From positions 183,571 through 247,570 of the forward strand of contig WBMV01008321.1 in NCBI GenBank assembly GCA_013396655.1: a stretch of DNA of 64,000 bases, in the 5' to 3' direction. Positions within the stretch are counted from its first letter, which is position 1. The number at the start of each line of letters is the position of its first letter. The notes beneath the pieces are model-generated. The model made no database searches, was not told the DNA's origin, and was given only the letters and a program-made list of their open reading frames with translations. Below, one piece after another: positions 21,801 to 38,000 of the stretch. Source of the DNA: Campylorhamphus procurvoides (lineage: Eukaryota; Chordata; Aves; Passeriformes; Dendrocolaptidae). Made by a program: the position numbers and the translations under genes.

Positions 21801-24800
21801 AGCACCTCTGTCACCTTTTTGGACTTGCACAACATCCCCCATTCCTGTTTTTCACTACTATTTTAAGTTTGTGTGCATTGCCAGGCTGCTGGGAACCCTG
21901 TTGAACTGTAGTGCTGTTGCTTGTCTTTGCACATCTGTATGAAGGTGTTTGTTTTGAAGGACTGGGCGAGTAGCAGTACTTAGAGGCATCCAGGCTGTTT
22001 TGAAACAGCTGAAGAAAAAACAAAAAAAAATACAACAAAAAACCCCCAAATCGAACCAAACAACCAACCTCCACCCCAAAACTAGGTAAAAAGATTTGTT
22101 CCAGGAAACTGTATTGAGGTTCTACTCTAGAAAGTTTCTTATGTGTGGAATGAAAAGCTACTGAAGGATGGTACTGGTGTGCTGCTATTTCAAAAAGGTA
22201 TTAAAGCCCAGCAAGGTGCTCTTGGGTACCCCATAGCCTTTGGAGGGAGGGGTTGGTGTTTTGAGAAAGCAGAGCACTTATGACATATCCTGGTACTCTT
22301 TACACTGTTATTTTTCCATGTGCACCATTTACACATCTGATTTCCAGATCTTCAAATGTATGTGTATGTACTTTATATCAGTGTCTGTTCCCCTCTAACA
22401 AAACCACCTATTTCCCATGTGTCTTAGCAATTAACTTCTGGATATTATATGAAGGAAAGACCGGATCTGCTTAGTGTCAAAACTTAGAGAAGGCATGAAT
22501 TGATGTTACCCCTCTGATTTATGTCTGTCTGTGGGTATTTTAGAGTGTTCATTTGTGCCGGTGTGTGTCTGTGTGCCTATGTATTGCACGGTTATAAAAA
22601 GAACAAAGCCATACACAAGAAAAACATGAAAAAATTGCTGTATTTTCCACACCTAGTAAACATTCCCATTGGTTATTTGGCTGTATTCAAAAGGCTAAGA
22701 TTTTTATTGCTCTACTAGCAAAAGCAACCTTTCTTCATAGTGAAGCAGTACAAAGAAAGAGCACAAAAAATACCCACATCACAGTGCCTGCAATTCTGTT
22801 TGAACAGCTGTATTGATTGGGTCTGACCCCTTTACATTTTTTTCCATTATTTGAAAAGGTGCATCTAACTGTAGCTGAATTGAACCAACCGCGATGAACT
22901 TTCCATGAAAAGTTCTTGAGATATTTTCTTTAGTTCAAAGCTTTGGAATTTTAAAGAGCATTTTTAATACATGTCTGTTGAGGTATTCTGTGCAACAACC
23001 ACACTTTGAATGTTAAACTACAGGTAAACCTAAGAGGAAGGTAAAATTATAAAGCCTGCCATGAAATGGCTGGTGGATGGCAGACTAACTTCAAGTGCTA
23101 ATTATAAAGAAAACCAGAAAGTATTGCATATGTGCACATTTGGGCACTGTTTACTTGTTACTTACTTGTCAGTGCTCCTGGTTGACTTTCAGAGAATGTA
23201 AAACAGTCACCAAAGAAAACACTGACAATTGGCATTTTTGAAGCAGTTATTGATGGAATAGTGTTACCAGATGTAACCTCGAAGGACAAGGATGTTTTCT
23301 TGTAGAAGCTGTAGCATAAGGAAAGACTAAAGGAAGGAAGAGATTAAGAAAACAAAGGTGAGTGGTGAGTAGTGAGTTTGTAGAAAATAATGGCAAGGGT
23401 AGAGAACAGCCTGGTGGTTTGGTGTGAGAGGTAGTAAAAAGTTTGGAGGAGCTTGAGTATGTAGACTTGGGTGGAATAAAAATGCTTTAACGAAAGGACT
23501 TGGCCTAAATTTTAGCGGGGAAGGTAAGAAAAAGGAATTACTGGCAAAAAAAGAATGTAACTCCAGTGTCCTACTACAAAAGGTACCTTGTGAATAATCA
23601 AGCAAGTAGGACATTGATGGTGGCAGTGGGTGAAGGAGAGAATCACTTCAGGATAGTGTTTTGGTAACAGGACAATTGTCTTTTCTATTGCCAGCTGTAA
23701 TGCTCTGTTCTTTAAGCCCATTGCAACTAAGAGTGGCTGATATGAGCCAAACTCTCCCCTGTAAAAACAGTTTGCCCCAGAGCCAGAGTTGGAAAAGGCT
23801 GGTGTTTTCCAGCACAGAGCCTACCTAGCCCAAGTGCTTCTCTCTCTGAGCCACGGGGATGTACCAGTGCAGGATGGAGTGTTGTGTACCCTGCTGTGTG
23901 TGCTCTCTGGCTTCAATTCTGTTACATAGTTAGAAGGTTTGGGCTTGGTTGACTTACTCTACAGCCAGAATTGGGAAAACCTTAACATTTTCTGGTTCAT
24001 GTCTTCAGACATGAGATGTTTTTAATACCCTGGTCAATAGCTTCTGCAAGATGTAAGCCTAATGAAATGAAGTAGCTGGTGATGTTTGGTGTATTGAGAC
24101 GTACCACCCAGAGTTTACAAAGTTTACATCAGAGAAGTCACTGCTAATCCCGTGTGTCCCTTGTATTGTCAGCCTTCCTGATGGCTTAATTCGTGATGAA
24201 CAGTTCTTCTTGTGCCTCTGCGCTGTTTCTTTCGTGTTACATCTTTGAGCATCTTTTTCCATTATAGAACAGAATTTTGTCTGCTCCCCAAGACAGATGC
24301 AGTGTCTGTGTGTGTTGAAGGGTGAGAATTCACACACATACACACATGTTGATCCCATTCTTCCTTCATTTGGTGCTAAGGCAAGGAATTGGCAACAGCT
24401 GAGGGACCACTGCTGGGATAAGTACGAGCACTGGCTGCTCTGCTCACTTTCTGAGTTGAGAGGCTCAGAGGGAAGAGAGAGCAACATCTTGTGTGTAGCT
24501 GTGTCTCCTGGTATTCTCAAAGCCTGAGAAGTCTTCAGGTGTCTTCACTGAATCCAGTTTAAAGTTACTTGGCAAATGGTTTTATTTACAGATGTCAGGA
24601 TATGGGTAGTAGCCCCATCAGTTGACTACTGAGGAAATTTTATTTTTTTTGTGTATCTAGTACTGATTTCTTATGTTGAGAAATCTTTTCCACGAAAATA
24701 ATACAAAAAATGTTTTGGAAAGAGATGCTCTGCTTCTGCATCCTTATAAACAGGTCCCAATTACTAGATTTTAGTGGCTGTAATGGGAAGAAGGAGACTT

Positions 24801-27479
24801 GACTCCAACGAGTTAAAGATCAACAGCTTCACTTGTATTTGTTTTAAGCTTTAGCAATAAATGTGAGGCTGAAAAGATGTCAGTTCAGATTATCTGAAGT
24901 TTTAAATTTAGCTCAATATACTTAGGATGAGAACACTTACTTGTGTTAACAGTTGAAAGAATCTCTCTGCAGGCCAAGGTGGGCAGCTGTGAAAAGTTAA
25001 AAGAAGTTCGTTTGAGTCCCTGTATTGCTTGACATATTATACAACCCCCTTCTTCTGATGTGTGTTACTTTTCAGTCTTTTTTTCTTTTTTTTTTTTTCT
25101 CAACTGGACCCTCTTATGGCCACCATAAATGGTACTGGGTTTGGATAGATAATAGCACAAACTGTCAGTGTGATCTCATTCTGCACCTGCACATCAAAAC
25201 TAACTCAAATTGGATTAAATCAACAAGTTTCTTTAATGCTGTGCAAAAACTAAGGAAACTTTTATCTCCCATTGTAAAGTGGTACACCTGTGTACTAAGA
25301 CACTTTCCTCAAGAAAAGTGCAGTTGAGGTGGCAGGCTTAAAAGCAAAGAAAACCAACTTCTGCTTTGTCCCTTCAGTGAGGGTATCTTGACATATGTCC
25401 CTTCTCTTAATCCCCTGACAGCTTCCAAGAGACTGATGCAAAGAACTGTGCCAGGCTTTGATTATTAGATATTGCACTGCCACTTATTCTTTTTGTCTCC
25501 TGCAGTTTACAGAGGCAGCTTCAGTGCATAATTTAATCCCTGTACTGGGGACTGTAGCAAATCCACAGAGATTTCTACCAACCATCCTCTCTGGCATCAG
25601 AACAACATGTGTACGTTGTCTTTGATGTGAATTCCCCAACCAGAGCCTTAGAAGGACCTATAGCTTTGAAGCTGGCCTATAAATTGTGCTTTCAGGAATC
25701 AAGTTGTCAGCCTCCTCTTCAGGAAGAAAGGGAGAGTAAAGTGTAAAGCAGTTGCAGAGAGCTACAGGGCAACTTGCAGATCTGGTTTTCTTGGCCTCAG
25801 AAAATTCCTGTAGGATGTTGAGGGTCCCTTTTTACCTGGCTTAGAAGAACCCCCTTTTGTGACTGCAGGACCTTGTGGGCCGTCAGGCTGTGATGGAGCT
25901 AATCTTGAGGGGTTCTGTGTTCCAGGGCAGATGGAAGTGGAACAGGCATAGCAGTGCTTTTGATACTGTTCAGGTGTTTTCCATCTTCCAAAGCCAAGAA
26001 CTGATAATGTGCCTGTATTGCCCTTTGTGTACATAAATTTTCAGTGTGGTTTAGAAATTGATGAAAACTTCCCAGATGCAATGGTTGTTCTCTTGACAAC
26101 CATCTATGATCTAACTTCAGTCCATAGTTTCTGATGACATGTAAGAGAACTGGGAGACTTTTGCCTTTCTATTGACATGGAAATAAGCTGGTCTTTAAGG
26201 AATTTCAGTGGCCAAATCTTGCTTGAACAGACAAATGCAGTTGCCCTTTTTATGATTCAGTGTCTGGTTATGATACATTGTGCCATCATCTCTGGGAGCT
26301 CCCTCCATACCAACCTGAAAAGCTAAAGTCAACCAAGGCACCAACCCTGAGTTTTCCTGTGTTCTCTGATGAGAGCTGAAAGCATCCTGCTACTATCTGT
26401 GCCAGTACTGCTGATATCAGATGTTGTTAAAACGGACTCCTGAATTGAAACAGTCACTGCATAGACCACACTGAGCTAAATCAGCCTTTCTTTGTGTATA
26501 TGGAGAAGCTTCTTAGTCTGTTTCATAGATGATTCTGCAAGTTCTTAGTATGTTTATAAGTGTTAGACAGAAACAGATGATTGTGAGAACTCTTCCTACT
26601 TTGAGCAGGTGAGGCTTAGGCCAGTATCACAGGTGCATTACATAAAACCTCCTCAGATGTTCACTGACATATTAGGTGTCATCCTTTTGGGGAATGCAAG
26701 TTGATTTTTTTTTTCTGGTCAGAGCTGTAACTAGAATAGTTTAATTTCAGTTTATGTTTTTAACCTTGTACATTGATGGCCACGTCTGCTTTACAAGGCA
26801 GGAGGCTGAGTGGAAGAGCCCCTCGGAGACACAGAGGATCTGTTTTTCCTGTGTCTTTCCAGATCATTTTCATTTTGGAGAAAAGCCTTCAGGTAAGGTT
26901 TTACCCTGCCCTGCCTCTGAGGCTAGTGGGAAAGCAGCAGGACTCTCTGCCTGGCAGGGTGTGTCTCCAGTAATGGATTCCAGCACCTTCCCAACAGAAG
27001 TCTCTGTTTGGCTGCATGCTGGTGGGAAAGCCCAGAGCTGCAGAGGTCAAGGTCGTGAGAGCAGCAGTGCTGGGACAGAGAAGGCAGAGAGGTAAGTGAA
27101 TATGTAGGAAGGCAGTAAGTGGAAGTCACAGCTAAAAGAATTTAACAGTGAAATGCTGGTTCAAATGTAGCTCCAGTGTCTAAACAGGAAAAACCAAGTA
27201 TGGGTCTATTAGGGAAGTAATTTGCTGATCTGCTGGGGAGGGCCTCACTCTTTTTCCTAGAGACAAAACAGTTTTCCTAAGTCATGGGGAGGTTTTCTCT
27301 CTTCACAATACACAGGCAACCTGAATTTATCTAAGTATTAGCAGCTTGCAGTATTGGGAAAACAATCCACATAAATCAAGTACAAATGACTGACCATCAC
27401 GGGCTGCCATAATGTTGTCCTTAAAATTGAATGACTAAAAAAATTTGTATTAAATGCAAATACAGTAAAATGTATTAAT
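18881..27479. other. gene-free interval between convergent PLEKHA7 and C11orf58
   Basis: No exon or RNA gene and no CR1 copy is recognised in these 8.6 kb. Low-complexity tracts are an A/C-rich run at about 22013-22082 and TG-rich patches near 22522-22582. A CA-rich patch lies near 24330 and a T run at 25079-25100. Open frames such as 24059-24520 (-, 153 codons) and 26754-27095 (+, 113 codons) have no recognised domain. Confidence 0.65.
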
Positions 27480-28835
27480 CAAAACCTACACTCAGTTTTT
27501 ATTTACAATATTACTTTTATTTTTTTCAGAATGTAACTTATTCCAAGTCCTCCCCCAGTAACTGATGCTGCATTGTTTACATTCGATAAACTACGCAATG
27601 ATAGTACATACTGCTGCTTTCCTGTCAGCCAACTGGCTGGAAAATGTTGTCTGCACGTTGGAAATTGTACACAGAAATGGAAGTCTCCACGAGCATCTGG
27701 AGTGTTTCTTGAAACACTGCTGTGGTGTAACGTGGCTGTACTAGAGGTACAGATCAATGTCCTGTTCTCCCAGCAAGGAGAGGCAGGTGATCTGTCTAAT
27801 GTACTAAGAGGAAACAAAGTCTAAAAAGCTCTGATATTTTATTCATTACTTGAATGCAATGCATTTGCAGAGGAATGGATCTGTTTAATTCTTGCTGGAA
27901 GGAGTTACTGGAACTCCTGGCTCTCTAAGAATATCAGTTTGACTTGAGAGGTACAACCTTGTGATAAGCAACTCACACCTCCAACTGATCCATATATGGG
28001 GAGAAAAGGAAGAAGGCCTCATGTACTTAACTCTTTATATTTTAAAAAAGCTAAATGATTTGTATATCCTTTTCATTATCAAAGTATACTTTCTCTTTCA
28101 AAGTAAACTTCTTTCTTCTGGAGGAGTTATTTTTAATAACAGCTCAGTGCTATAACCAGGAACCAGTAATTCAAAAATCACTCTTTTCTACTGAAAGGTA
28201 GAAAAAAACTACAGCTTATTCCCCTCATTAGAAAGCCATATAAGCAATTAAGAGCCTTCTGTTGTATAATGCTTTTCTTAAACATCTTCTCCATGCAACT
28301 GCTGTAGGACTTCAGATAGATACAGTGATTAATACTATCACAAAAGTGAGCGATTTCTCCTCTCAGCCCTGTCAACACTAGCATCTATAGACAAAATCAT
28401 TGTTTAAAGCTCTAGTACATCACAGAATAATGCTGATATTGGTATTTTACACCTAATGCAACATCACGTAATTCACATGTAATCTTAATAGTTAAAAATT
28501 CAAGACTGGGGTACTAACTGAATAAACCACTAACATGAAGCTTCCTTATCTGGCATGGAATAACAGAAGGGATAGTTTAGATAACATTGTAGAGATTGGG
28601 CAGGAACAAAAATTTATTTCTCCATCCAGGATTTTATACACTTTACAAAAACCAGTAATATCACTGTGCCCATAAAAATGTTATCCATGGCAACAGAAAG
28701 CAAATACTACTTTTTGTCATCTAATGGGGTCTTTTTAAAATCAAAATACAAAGATTTGTGCTGTAGCAGTCCTCCACTTTGCACTGTAACAATAAGGCTT
28801 ACTGTACTTCAAATACAAAGCTGTTACATCTGCAG
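27480..28835 (-). other. C11orf58: probable C11orf58 3' UTR
   Basis: On the - strand the sequence after the stop codon contains AATAAA signals at 28613-28618, 27838-27843, 27516-27521 and 27498-27503. The last is followed by a GT-rich stretch (gagtgtaggttttg), which is the best-looking cleavage context. The end is therefore placed near 27480 with uncertainty. No other gene is seen in this stretch. Confidence 0.45.
27498..27503 (-). terminator. candidate poly(A) signal of C11orf58
   Basis: TTTATT on the + strand reads AATAAA on the - strand, with a second copy at 27516-27521. A GT-rich downstream element follows towards lower coordinates. Earlier signals at 28613 and 27838 could give shorter transcripts. 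Confidence 0.4.
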
Positions 28836-33381
<4,546 letters not shown>

Positions 33382-33382
33382 N
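33382..33382. other. single ambiguous base (n)
   Basis: This is the only non-ACGT base I see in the window. It is in a GC-rich stretch between the promoter motif and the first recognisable C11orf58 exon. It may mark an unresolved or collapsed segment rather than a single uncertain base. Confidence 0.9.
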
Positions 33383-33414
33383 TCCCCCGGGGGCGGGCCG
33401 GGCCCGCGGCGCGC

Positions 33415-33427
33415 CGGGACCCGTAGT
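33415..33427 (-). promoter_or_regulatory. ACTAYRNNNCCCR (ZNF143-type) promoter element
   Basis: The - strand reads ACTACGGGTCCCG, a perfect match to the vertebrate core-promoter motif ACTAYRNNNCCCR that is associated with ZNF143/Staf-type binding. It lies 55 bp upstream of the first identified C11orf58 exon, next to two GC boxes. Confidence 0.6.
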
Positions 33428-33506
33428 TCGGCAGCGAGGGCGGCACGCGGGGCGGGGCTCTGCCGGCCGGGGCGGGGACGGGGCCCGGCGCTTCCCTCGC
33501 TCGCTG

Positions 33507-33541
33507 TCTCTTTCCTTCCCTCCTTCCCTCCTTCCCTCCCT
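33507..33541. repeat. pure pyrimidine CCTT/CCCT tract
   Basis: Thirty-five consecutive pyrimidines are built from TTCC and TTCCC units. The tract sits in the CpG-rich promoter. Such tracts can form triplex DNA and often vary in length. Confidence 0.8.
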
Positions 33542-33756
33542 GCCGGGGCAGCCCCGGTGCTGGGCTCGCCTCGGGGGCCGGCCCGATCCCCGGCGCTGCC
33601 CCTTTGGTGCCGAGGGCGGCACCGTGAGCCCCGAGGGAGCCCCCCTCGCGTTCGGGGCCCCGGGTGTTCCCAGCTAACCCCGCAGTTCCCTCTGCGCGGC
33701 TCCACCGACTGCCCCCACATTTATTTGTGTAGGTATCTCAAAGGTGAGGGCCGGAC

Positions 33757-34048
33757 CCTCCTCGGTGGAGCCCAGCGACAGGACAAGGAGCAGTGGCCGT
33801 AAACTTAAGCACAAGAAGTTCCACCTGGACACGAGGAAGAGCTTTATACTGAGGGTGGCAGAGCAATGGAATAGGCTCAGGAATTGCCCAGGGAGGGCAG
33901 TGGGATGGAATGGGAATGTCTCCCTGGAGACATCCCAAGCCCAGCTGGGCGTGTTCCCGTGTAACCTGCTCCAGGTAACCCTGCCTTGGCAGCGAGCTTG
34001 GATAGATGATCTCTAGAGGTCCCTTCCAACCCTCACAATTCTTTGCAA
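33757..34048 (+). mobile_element. CR1 LINE 3' fragment
   Basis: The sense-oriented CR1 3' end reads 'agcgacaggacaaggagcag', '...aagaagttccacctggacac', '...gaagagctttatactgaggg' and '...agatgatctctagaggtccc', ending in 'caccctcacaattctt'-like sequence. It starts about 40 bp right of the CpG island. It has no intact reading frame. Confidence 0.93.
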
Positions 34049-34571
34049 TTAGTGTTTTCTCACATAAGTCTGCTTCAGAATTAGCTCAGTTTGGGTTGCC
34101 ATTGAGTGTTAATATTCTGGAGTTTTTGCTTAGATTTATTGTCTGGGAAGATTCACAGTAACTTCTTTAGGACATCTTTAAGGAAATCCCTTCTCTTTTA
34201 ATTCCTCAATTACACAGTGACTTTGTCCCCATGATGAAGTTGTAGCAGTCCAGATAATGCCAGGAGGTTACGGTGTATGTGCTGAAAATTTGCAAACAGC
34301 GTGTGCCAATTCAACATGCAGCTTAAACCTGGCTAGTTTAACCTTAAAGTTGGTTGCTTAAGGATTTTTGAAATAAAACTATGGTAAACTACTGGGGATG
34401 AAAACAGGTGTGAGAACACAGAAACGTATGTGTTCTTATTGTAACCTCCTTAACAACTGATTCAGAACAAATTATTGCAAATTTCTTATGTTAAAGAGCT
34501 GTCTTAATGAGATCTTTTTTTGAGGGGTTTGTGGTCTATGTGCATGTTGTGCATGTGCATAAAAGCAGCCA
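34049..34571. other. spacer between two CR1 copies
   Basis: About 0.5 kb of AT-rich sequence separates two CR1 copies of the same orientation. I see no gene or regulatory motif that I can support. Confidence 0.6.
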
Positions 34572-35031
34572 CCTGTGGACCTGTTGGAGTGAGTGCAGAG
34601 GAGGACCGTGGAGATGATCAGAGGGCTAGAGCACCTCTCCTAGGATGACAGGCTGAGGAAACTGGGGCTGTTCAGCCTGAAGAAGAGAAGGCTCTGGGGA
34701 GACCTTAGAGCAGCCTTCTGGAACCTAAAGGGAGCCGACAGGAAAGATGGAGAATGACTTTATACGAGGACGTAGTGAAAGGACAAGGTGGAGTGGCTTC
34801 CAACTCAAAGCAGGTGGGTTTAGATTGGATGTTAGGAAGAAATTCCTTACTGTGGGAGTGGTGATGACAGGTTGCCCAGAGAAGCTGTGGATCCCCCATC
34901 CCTGAAAGTATTCAAAGCCAGGCTGGACAGGACTTGGAGAAACCTGGTCTAGTAAAAGGGGTCCCTGCCTATGGTTGGGGCAGTGGAATGAGATGATCTT
35001 TAAGGTCCATTCCAACCCAAACTATGATATT
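34572..35031 (+). mobile_element. CR1 LINE 3' fragment
   Basis: This longer sense CR1 3' piece starts at 'ggacctgttggagtgagtgc'. It continues through 'gatgacaggctgaggaaact', 'ggggctgttcagcctgaaga', 'gattggatgttaggaagaaa' and 'gaatgagatgatctttaagg' to 'tccattccaacccaaac'. The wording differs from the neighbouring copy, so it is a separate insertion of another CR1 subfamily. It carries no intact reading frame. Confidence 0.95.
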
Positions 35032-38000
35032 TTATTTCATGTTTATATATATTGTGCTGCTTGAGTGTGCAAAACCAAAGGGAAAGGTGCAGTTGTGAGA
35101 TTTGCTTTCTGCAGCTTCTATGGTTATTGTTCGGCAATGATAAAGAGCAGAAGGGAGAATTAATCTGAGACAATTTTAAAATTTAACCTCATTTCATGTA
35201 TTTAAATTTATAGACTTACATAGAGACTGTAATAATGGATTAATTTAAATTTAATTTAAAAAATATTTCTCAAAAGAAGAGTAAAATGTAAAAAAAAGAG
35301 AGAAAGTTACGTTATTTTACAAATTAAAAAAATCTCGATTTTTTTAATAGTATCTAGCAACATTTTTAGTCTGTTAAGAGGCATTATGGTAATCTAATAC
35401 CAGTGAAATTGTACCTTTTCATTTTTTTAGAGTTAAGATGTTATTAGAGATTCTCTACTATTATGCCTAAAGACCTGTTCCTTAATTGAAACAAATGTGA
35501 AATTTTAACTTCATGGTTATATTTGCTTTATGGAACAAACAGAGGTTTGTCTTTGTGAAAAAAAAAGTGGAAGAAAAGGCTGTTAAACTCTGAATTAGCT
35601 ATTTTAATTGTGTCTTAGTTGTGGCTTACTGTTAAAGTCGAGTCTTTTTGAGGACAACTGAAATGAACTAATGTTTATATGTCTATCTAATGGTTTGGTA
35701 ATTTTGTTTTTGTTTACATTTTGAATAATGATGTGCTGCTGATATTTCAGCGAGAGTCTTTTACAAATTTTTTCCCCCTTAGTTTATTGCCCACTTGTTT
35801 AAAATGCTCTGGTTTTGCAGACAAGAGGTACCTTACTAAACAAATACATCTTCAACATTAAATGGAAGCCATCTACTTATGGGGTAGGTTAAAAATGGAG
35901 ACATCTGACTGCTAATAAAAATGTGAATTCTCTCAGTAGCAGACTGGTTATGTAAAGGTTTCACTTATCTTTATAAAGATATTACAGATAATTCTGAAGA
36001 TATGTGACTCATGGCTTTATATAATTCCAGTAACACTAGTAAATGATAAGAAGCGAGTTTTGAAAATCCTGTCATGCTGGAATACAATGTTATATTTGCT
36101 GTATTCTTTTGAGCCACTGAGAAATGCAGTGATTCTCAGGAGAAAAAGACAGGTAGGATTTCTAAGAAGAAACCTCTCCCCTCGAATCTATGAGACTGTT
36201 TTAGAATACAAACAAAATGATAGGTAAGGATCTTGGGCAATATTTCTGAGTTTTCCACATTTCTTTGACATAGTCTCTTTGAAGAGACTGTCCTGAAGTT
36301 AACATTCAGTTTACAGCAGGTGAGATTTTGTCATGAAGCAGAAACTGGTTACAATGCAGAAATCAGATCTCAAGTAAATATCAGCGTAGCTAAAACACAG
36401 TAGGGAGGAATGTTGAGCTTTCTTGTTGAACATTAACAGAGGCAATAAGGTGAGAGCGAGATGAGATGAAATGACAAGTAAGGTAACAAAATTATTCGCT
36501 GTCATGTACAATTATACTCTTTTAGACTTTTCAGTATATTTCTGCTTCTGTAATGAGCTCCAGTGTGTGGATGGGAACCATCTTTGTGGGTGAAGGGTAG
36601 GTGCACACCAGCTTTGTTATGGGAAATTCCAGAAGAACTACTCGAATAAAGATTTCCTGTCCCAGTCCAATTCCAAGTTTTGAAGCTTAGCAGTCTGCAT
36701 TGTGAAAAGTTTTGGGCAGACAACAGCTTAGGAAAGCTGGAGATGGAAAATATAAGGCTTAACTATATCCTGCAGAAGCAGTTTCATGTTTGAAGAACCT
36801 ATTGTAAAATCTTCACAATTGTTTAATTTTGTTTTAAATTTTCTATGTAGAGAGGGGTAGGGTGGATTAAAGCAGAACCAGAAGAATTTTTCATACTGTC
36901 ATGTGATAAGGATGTCTTTGCTATGCAGTGATTCACTAAGATGTGATAATAAAACTATCACACAGTGACAAAAGTGCTGATCAGTCCTAACTTGAAAGCT
37001 GTGGATACAGACTTGAATCTTTTCCCGTTTAGTTCTGGCTCTACTGAAGACTAAGTAGCTTTTGGCAAATTATCTCACCTTTCTGCTTTATCTGTGAAAT
37101 TAGGATAATATATCTACATGCCAGCGTTAAGAATTAATTAACAGTTGCAGAGTGTGTGTTCAAAGCAATGTAGAAGTGCTAAATATTAGCTATAGAGTAA
37201 TTGGACTGCTGTAATTTATAATGTGCTCACTGACATTGGCATAAAAAATAGGATCATCCTCTTCTTGAGTGCTGTAGAATGTTTAATTGTTACTAATGAA
37301 CTTCTCATACTCAAAGTAGCTATCACTGTGAGACAGGGAATGCTGCCAGTATCTGTCTGTAGGAAAGCTTAACAAGGAAAGTAATGATTTCCTTTTAGCT
37401 TGAAATAAAAAAAAGGAATGTGTGTACACGTACAGCTACTTTAAGTGCAGAGTTTAAATTAATTTTTTTTCTAGGCAGAAAGCTCTATTTCATATTAAAT
37501 AGAAATAGGACATTATCCTAGTATTTCAAAACTGTTTCATCTCTTTCAGCATATTTAAGCCAAAAATGCTTCCTGTTTTCTGAGCAACTTTGCTTAGTAG
37601 TTGTCACTACAATATATAGAGATTGCCACAGAGACGAATGGAAAATATTCTGTATATCTCTGGACGTGAGGAAAGAAACTCTTTTACTGAAATCTCACCT
37701 GTGCAACATAGCTATTTGGTGTGTTTCAGTGGCACAATATCTGCCAAAAGTTCAATCCCAAGCTCCTGGCTAAGTTTTGTTTTAAGAGGTTGAGAAGAAG
37801 GAGAGACAAGCTAAGAGCAAACAAAGAGATGTCAACAGAGGGATTGCTGAGAAGGGAGCATCAGTTGGGGGAAGGCAGTCGTAGCTGTTAACATTTAAAA
37901 AGCCCTTTCAAGGACTAACAAAATAAAGGATAGAGAGGTCCTCATCCTGAAATGGCTTTTATATTTCTGAACCTGTTGTAAAAGCTTTTCTTAGAACATT

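Noticed and set aside
24059..24520. 153-codon open frame on the - strand in the intergenic interval
   Set aside because: It has no recognisable domain, low-complexity patches and no splice context. It is within chance expectation for several kilobases.
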